Under the pieces are notes generated by a model. The model was not told where the DNA came from, made no database searches, and saw only the letters and a program-made list of their open reading frames with translations. This document shows, in pieces, positions 5,930-8,962 of a DNA stretch of 8,962 nt. Every line of letters starts with the position of its first letter. Within the stretch, counting starts at the first letter, position 1. The translations under genes were made by a program, and so were the position numbers. This DNA is from Neisseria shayeganii 871 (GTDB taxonomy: Bacteria; Pseudomonadota; Gammaproteobacteria; Burkholderiales; Neisseriaceae), in the NCBI RefSeq assembly GCF_000226875.1, contig NZ_JH164926.1, positions 1,797,298 to 1,806,259 of the forward strand, written 5' to 3'.

Positions 5930-6571
5930 ATGATGAATAGAAACCTCAATACTTCACCTTCAAATAAACGGAGAGAAATCATCCGCCTTCTGATCATCAC
6001 CATACCTAGCGTTTTTGTGTTGCAGTTTATTTGGCTTGGCTTGGTCATTCTGATTGATAAAGAGGGCATAGGCATTTCAGCCGAACGCGTGCTCTTGGGG
6101 ATGGCGGCGCTGATGATGGGTGTGCTGTGGGCTTGGCTGAGCTTGAAAGGAAAAATGCCATTCGGCTACGCTACCCCCAAACTAACGACAGCACAAAACC
6201 CTATTCAAAAATTGATGAGGGGGCTGTTTGTTGTTGCGGGAATGGCTACTTATGTGGCTTTTGCAATGATGCCCGAAGCCATGGTTTATGCTTTTTTTCG
6301 TGTTCTTTCTTTTGGGCCCATTCTCGATATACTGGGTTTGTTGGCTTTGTTTGCCATGGTGCTTTTGATTGTCATAGATTCCTTGATGACCAGCATAAAA
6401 CACAAGCTGATGCCCCATAAAAAACCCAAAGAGAACATTCGTTATATCAATTGGTATCTATTTGCCATGATCAATTGGGTGGTGCTGCTGATGATGATTA
6501 TTGGGTTTTTATTGATGGTTTATGGATATTGGGTCCCTATTTTTATGGATAATAAAATAATGATTCAATAA
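5930..6571 (+). CDS. Unrecognised five-helix membrane protein
   Basis: A 213-residue integral membrane protein I do not recognise. Hydrophobic segments lie at about 19-42, 53-71, 98-118, 130-152 and 174-200. A basic N-terminus (SNKRREIIR) and a basic loop (IKHKLMPHKKPKENIR, 156-171) suggest cytoplasmic placement of those parts. There is no signal peptide and no catalytic motif. It starts ATGATG at 5930 without a clear ribosome binding site; the second ATG (5933) would do equally well. Base composition is much more AT-rich than the left half of the window, and it is flanked by decayed DNA on its 3' side, which suggests acquisition by transfer. The frame is intact over 213 codons, so it is probably expressed. 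The function is unknown. Confidence 0.7.
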   Translation: MMNRNLNTSPSNKRREIIRLLIITIPSVFVLQFIWLGLVILIDKEGIGISAERVLLGMAALMMGVLWAWLSLKGKMPFGYATPKLTTAQNPIQKLMRGLFVVAGMATYVAFAMMPEAMVYAFFRVLSFGPILDILGLLALFAMVLLIVIDSLMTSIKHKLMPHKKPKENIRYINWYLFAMINWVVLLMMIIGFLLMVYGYWVPIFMDNKIMIQ

Positions 6572-6723
6572 GAAAATAATAGCTGAAATATTTGTTTGAA
6601 TATCCCAGATAGTGAAGACAAAGCCCGATAAACAGCATGAGAGCAACGGTGTAGGATTGGACTGGAAGCCGGAGACGGCTAGATAAATGCCGCCGAGCCG
6701 GTATTTGAGACCGATGAAAAGTT
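6543..6723 (-). pseudogene. Possible remnant of a membrane protein, frameshifted
   Basis: On the minus strand two adjoining frames give a plausible hydrophobic protein end. One reads LFIGLKYRLGGIYLAVSGF. A second frame continues QSYTVALMLFIGLCLHYLGY and ends at a TAA at 6543-6545. Joining them needs one frameshift near 6655. No in-frame start exists: a stop lies just upstream, inside the DUS. The final part overlaps the 3' end of the plus-strand membrane gene. The family is not recognised, and it could be chance. Confidence 0.3.
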
Positions 6724-6735
6724 TTCAGGTAGCCT
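6724..6735 (-). repeat. DNA uptake sequence (Eikenella dialect), exact copy
   Basis: The plus strand reads TTCAGGTAGCCT. It ends at the base immediately before the GAGACC terminus of the palindromic element, so the element appears to sit exactly beside a DUS. Confidence 0.85.
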
Positions 6736-6818
6736 GAGACCTTTGCAAAATATCCCCCAACCCCCTAAATTCCCTCCCAAGACATTTAGGGGGTTGGAGG
6801 ATATTTTGCTAAAGTTTC
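6736..6818. mobile_element. 83-bp palindromic miniature element built from IS5-family ends
   Basis: Two 35-bp arms (6736-6770 and 6784-6818) are inverted copies with about four mismatches, around a 13-base centre. The innermost 26 bp contain a single mismatch. The left arm starts GAGACCTTTGCAAAAT, identical over 16 bases to the left end of the IS at 8581, so the two are related. From memory, the centre (CCCTCCCAAGACATTTAGG) also resembles the transposase-start end of Neisseria IS1106-like elements. This fits a miniature element formed by inverted duplication or deletion of an IS. The right terminus is diverged (GAAACTTTA), and I see no clear target duplication. Folded as RNA it would be a strong hairpin. 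Confidence 0.7.
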
Positions 6819-7123
6819 ACGCTATATGCCAATGCAATGGCCTTACAAGGTTTTGGGTGATTTTTATACCCTGCGCAGCAGCAAGAGCACTTGAGATTGG
6901 GACGGCTTTCACCTGCTCAGCTTTGTTCGTGAAAACGGAAACGTGCAACCTCACTGCAAATACCGCTTGCGAAAGATTGCGTTGTTCACGCATGATGAGA
7001 ATTTCGGCCGGCTCTATTGGTACCGGCTCGATTTTTACAGGGTAAGGTTTTGAGGGCGGCTTTTCCTTGCGAATACTGTTCGGCGGTAGCCATGCCTTCC
7101 ATCCGTTCTTCGTAAATCGTTTA
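6809..7123 (-). pseudogene. Decayed HTH antitoxin-like regulator (COG2944/HigA-NadS type)
   Basis: Read on the minus strand, three pieces in different frames make one recognisable small HTH protein. The N-terminal piece reads TIYEERMEGMATAEQYSQG, and TAA stands where its start codon should be (7121-7123). After a frameshift near 7065 comes KIEPVPIEPAEILIMREQ followed by RNLSQAVFAVRLHVS, the characteristic helix-turn-helix of antitoxins encoded beside RelE/HigB-type toxins. After a second frameshift near 6850 the end reads KNHPKPCKAIALAYSVKL. A GGAGG site remains upstream at about 7144-7148. The expected Trp-Glu-Gln of the HTH has become Ala-Glu-Gln. The palindromic element meets its 3' end. 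No toxin gene is visible nearby. It lies 57 bases downstream of the pmbA stop. Confidence 0.65.
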
Positions 7124-7179
7124 TATTAGATATCCCCTATTACCTCCTATTAATTGTTTGAAATGCTCGAATCGCCTAT

Positions 7180-8511
7180 TCAACACCCAGCCACAGTCAT
7201 TTCCGCAATCAAGATGGAACCCACTTTATTCGCCGAACGGCGCAAGGCGTCATCGGCCACTCCTGCAATGCTCGGCAACATATCCTGTAAACGCGAAGCA
7301 ATGGTGATTTCCTCCACCGGATAGGCAATCACACCGTTTTCTACCCAGAAACCGGCGGCGCCGCGCGAATAGTCGCCGGTAATCGGATTCACCCCCTGCC
7401 CCATCAACTCGGTCACCAACAGACCGCTGCCCATTTCGCGCAGCAAAGCGGCTTGGTCGGCGTGGGTGTGGTTGAGCATCAAGTTGTGGGCGCCGCCTGC
7501 GTTGGCGGTGGTGGTCATGCCGAGTTTGCGGGCGCTGTAACTGCTGAGGAAATAGCCCTGAATCACGCCGTTTTCAATCACAAAACGCGGACGGGTGCCG
7601 ACGCCTTCCGCATCGAAATAGGTGCTGCCCAAGGCTTTGGGCAGATGCGGTTCTTCGCGCAGGCTGAGCGTAGGCGGCAGGATGGCGCGGCCGATGCTGT
7701 CGGGCAGAAAGCTGGTTTGGCGGTAGAGGGCGCCGCCGCTGAGGGCGCCGACCAAATGGCCGATCAGGCTGCCGGCGACGGTGGTGTCGAACAACACCGG
7801 ATAGCTGCCGGTGGGCAGACTGCGGGCATTCAGACGGCGCACGGTGCGTTCGGCGGCCAGGCGGCCGACCGCTTCCGGGCTGTCCAAATCGGCCGGATCA
7901 CGGGCGAGATCGAACCAATAATCGCGCTGCATCCGCCCGTCGCTGCCGGCGGCCACCATGCTGCAAGACAGGCTGTGGCGCGAACCCTGGCGGTGTTGCA
8001 GAAAGCCGTGGCTGTTGCCGTAAACAAATTGATAATGGCCGGTTTGCACGCCGGCGCCTTCGGAGTTGGAAATACGGGCATCGGCGCTTTGGGCCGCCGC
8101 TTCGCAACGGCGCGCCAATTCTATCGCTTCGTCGGTTTCCAACGGCCATTCGAAATAGCTGGCCAAATCGCCGGTTTCGGTGGCCATCAGTTCGGCATCG
8201 GCCAAGCCGGCGCAGTCGTCTTCGGCGGTGTAGCGGGCGATGTCGATGGCCGCGCGCACGGTGTCGGCCAGCGCGGCGGGCGAAAAATCGCCGGTGCTGG
8301 CCCGGCCTTTGCGCTGCCCCACATACACGGTGATGTCCAGCGATTTGTCCTGCTGGTATTCGATCTGCTCGATTTCCTGCAGGCGCACCTGCACCGACTG
8401 CCCCACCGATTCGCTGATGTCGGCCTCGGCCGCAGTGGCGCCGCCGGCGCGGGCCAGGGAAAGCACCTGCTCGCAGAGGACCGATAATTCTGATTTAGAG
8501 TGGTTGAACAT
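7180..8511 (-). CDS. pmbA: Metalloprotease subunit PmbA (TldE)
   Basis: A 443-residue protein closely resembling E. coli PmbA/TldE (about 450 residues). Strongly conserved blocks include ITVYVGQRKGRAS and IARYTAEDDCAGLAD in the N-terminal half, GHLVGALSGGALYRQTSFL in the middle, then SYSARKLGM, and the C-terminal VTELMGQGVNPITGDYSRG with AAGFWVENG following (379-393 for GDYSRGAAGFWVENG). PmbA forms a cytosolic heterodimer with TldD; the zinc HExxxH site lies in TldD, and the pair trims leader peptides (microcin B17) and degrades unfolded small proteins such as CcdA. ATG 8511 was chosen over an open extension to 8622, because the family N-terminus begins here and the extension would run into IS DNA. 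TACAAT at 8541-8546 is a possible -10 box. The IS ends 69 bases upstream. Confidence 0.95.
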   Translation of the reverse strand: MFNHSKSELSVLCEQVLSLARAGGATAAEADISESVGQSVQVRLQEIEQIEYQQDKSLDITVYVGQRKGRASTGDFSPAALADTVRAAIDIARYTAEDDCAGLADAELMATETGDLASYFEWPLETDEAIELARRCEAAAQSADARISNSEGAGVQTGHYQFVYGNSHGFLQHRQGSRHSLSCSMVAAGSDGRMQRDYWFDLARDPADLDSPEAVGRLAAERTVRRLNARSLPTGSYPVLFDTTVAGSLIGHLVGALSGGALYRQTSFLPDSIGRAILPPTLSLREEPHLPKALGSTYFDAEGVGTRPRFVIENGVIQGYFLSSYSARKLGMTTTANAGGAHNLMLNHTHADQAALLREMGSGLLVTELMGQGVNPITGDYSRGAAGFWVENGVIAYPVEEITIASRLQDMLPSIAGVADDALRRSANKVGSILIAEMTVAGC

Positions 8512-8540
8512 GCTCTCACGCCTGCCAAAAGAAAAGCCGC

Positions 8541-8546
8541 ATTGTA
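8541..8546 (-). promoter_or_regulatory. Possible -10 box of pmbA
   Basis: The minus strand reads TACAAT, five of six bases matching the consensus, about 30 bases before the pmbA start. The matching -35 position (8564-8569, TACCGG) is poor. Since the IS boundary is at 8581, any upstream control sequence has been displaced by the insertion. Confidence 0.35.
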
Positions 8547-8607
8547 CCCGAGAGCGGCCATGGCCGGTATCGAACAGGCCGAGACCTTTGCAAAATCCCA
8601 GGCCAAC

Positions 8608-8650
8608 AAACAGCCGGAACATCTTTCATCCTGTTCCGGCTGTTTTTTCG
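8608..8650. terminator. Intrinsic terminator near the IS end
   Basis: A perfect 14-bp stem (AAACAGCCGGAACA at 8608-8621 with its complement at 8632-8645) encloses a 10-base loop and is followed on the plus strand by a T-run ending at 8648. On the minus strand the tail is TTTGTTGG, weaker but usable. It should stop transcripts entering the IS from pmbA's upstream side and probably also end the transposase transcript before pmbA. Confidence 0.75.
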
Positions 8651-8716
8651 TAAAAAGTAGGCAAACCACCCCTAAAGTCCCCTTCAAGTGCCTAATTCCT
8701 AGGCACCCCCTGCCTG

Positions 8717-8728
8717 TTCAGGCAGCCA
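8717..8728 (-). repeat. Sequence close to the Simonsiella DUS dialect, within the IS
   Basis: The minus strand reads TGGCTGCCTGAA, one base from AGGCTGCCTGAA, and overlaps the transposase stop. It is also half of a hairpin, CTGCCTG-TT-CAGGCAG (8710-8725). It may be coincidental, since it encodes the last residues of the transposase. Confidence 0.3.
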
Positions 8729-8962
8729 TAGGCACACGTATCCTGTTGGCTGCTTTCAACAGGTTCACACACATCGCTTTCAGGTGGCTTTGCGCCCTTA
8801 CTTTGGGCAGAACCAAATAGGCTGCCCGACCATAGCGGAATTTGCGGTGCAGCGTACCGAAGCTTGGTTCCACCACATAGCGCACTTTCGCCAACCGGCT
8901 GTTGCGGACTTTTTGTTCCGGGCTTAACGGTCGGCCACGGTGTGCTTTTTGCATGATGCCAT
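8718..8962 (-). CDS. IS5-family transposase, C-terminal part, continuing past the right edge
   Basis: About 81 C-terminal residues of a DDE transposase of the IS5/IS1106 group. The visible part starts GIMQKAHRGRPLSPEQK and contains RYVVEPSFGTLHRKFRYGRA, the segment holding the catalytic glutamate (Y-x2-E in the family's C-terminal signature), then AQSHLKAMCVNLLKAANR. The stop TGA is at 8718-8720. The first in-frame ATG (8954) is internal, and the frame continues off the window, so the true start is not visible. The reading frame shows no damage here, so the element could be active if the remainder is intact. Confidence 0.88.
   Translation of the reverse strand, partial: GIMQKAHRGRPLSPEQKVRNSRLAKVRYVVEPSFGTLHRKFRYGRAAYLVLPKVRAQSHLKAMCVNLLKAANRIRVPMAA

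Larger units (their letters stand above)
8581..8962 (-). mobile_element. IS5-family (IS1106-like) insertion sequence, 3' part, cut by the right edge
   Basis: The element begins at GAGACCTTTGCAAAAT (8581-8596), the terminal inverted repeat typical of IS1106-like elements of Neisseria and repeated at 6736. Inside it come a strong terminator hairpin and then the transposase gene on the minus strand. About 380 bp are visible, and the other end lies beyond the window. It is inserted just upstream of pmbA, with its transposase pointing toward pmbA. Confidence 0.85.

Noticed and set aside
6743..7045. A 100-codon plus-strand frame across the palindrome and antitoxin remnant
   Set aside because: It begins inside the palindromic arm and is antisense to the recognisable HTH remnant, with no ribosome binding site.
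7453..8487. A 344-codon plus-strand frame opposite pmbA
   Set aside because: The minus strand encodes unmistakable PmbA along its whole length; long antisense frames are common in such GC-rich genes.
8512..8622. N-terminal extension of PmbA to the ATG at 8622
   Set aside because: It would put IS DNA into the protein, and the family N-terminus matches the start at 8511.
8777..8788. DUS-like TTCAGGTGGCTT inside the transposase gene
   Set aside because: It has two mismatches and lies in a conserved transposase coding stretch (QSHLKAM), so it is best explained by protein constraint.
1..8962. CRISPR array, tRNA or rRNA genes
   Set aside because: No regularly spaced direct repeats, and no cloverleaf or conserved ribosomal RNA segments were seen. 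The only repeats are DUS and IS ends.

Overview
The window comes from a member of the Neisseriaceae, most likely Eikenella or a close relative. The main evidence is five exact copies of the 12-mer AGGCTACCTGAA (either strand), plus two one-mismatch copies. This is the dialect of the Neisseriaceae DNA uptake sequence (DUS) described for Eikenella. The partial insertion sequence at the right edge also resembles IS5-family (IS1106-like) elements common in Neisseria. Genus is an inference; no ribosomal or other marker gene is present.

Layout. (1) Positions 134-2518 hold four minus-strand genes: an NADPH-dependent FMN reductase, a small GNAT-like acetyltransferase, a DUF924 protein and a pirin-family protein. 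A LysR-type regulator (2646-3524, +) diverges from pirin across a short AT-rich control region with a perfect TATAAT, an 8-T tract in the promoter spacer and two adjacent palindromes. (2) Positions 3525-3784 hold no recognised gene. (3) Positions 3785-4793 carry a two-gene minus-strand unit (SpoIIAA-like STAS protein, then an alpha/beta hydrolase) whose ends overlap by 11 bases, behind a good sigma70-type promoter. (4) An EamA-family transporter (4917-5780, -) diverges from an AT-rich, unrecognised five-helix membrane protein (5930-6571, +). (5) Positions 6572-7150 are decayed: a possible membrane-protein remnant, an 83-bp near-perfect palindrome built from insertion-sequence ends, and a broken HTH antitoxin-like gene. 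(6) pmbA/tldE (7180-8511, -) is complete. (7) From 8581 to the right edge lies the 3' part of an IS5-family element with its own terminator and the C-terminal end of its transposase.

How the genes may work together. The pirin/LysR/FMN-reductase block looks like a redox or electrophile response module, inferred from family membership and arrangement only. The STAS-hydrolase pair is probably translationally coupled. PmbA normally pairs with TldD, which is not in this window, as a protease that matures or degrades small peptides.

Most of the window is ordinary chromosome. The accessory part is about 5.8-7.15 kb and the right-hand IS. I see no CRISPR array, tRNA, rRNA or convincing new multi-gene system. 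The best leads are the palindromic IS-derived element beside the dead antitoxin, the AT-rich orphan membrane protein, and the pirin/LysR control region.
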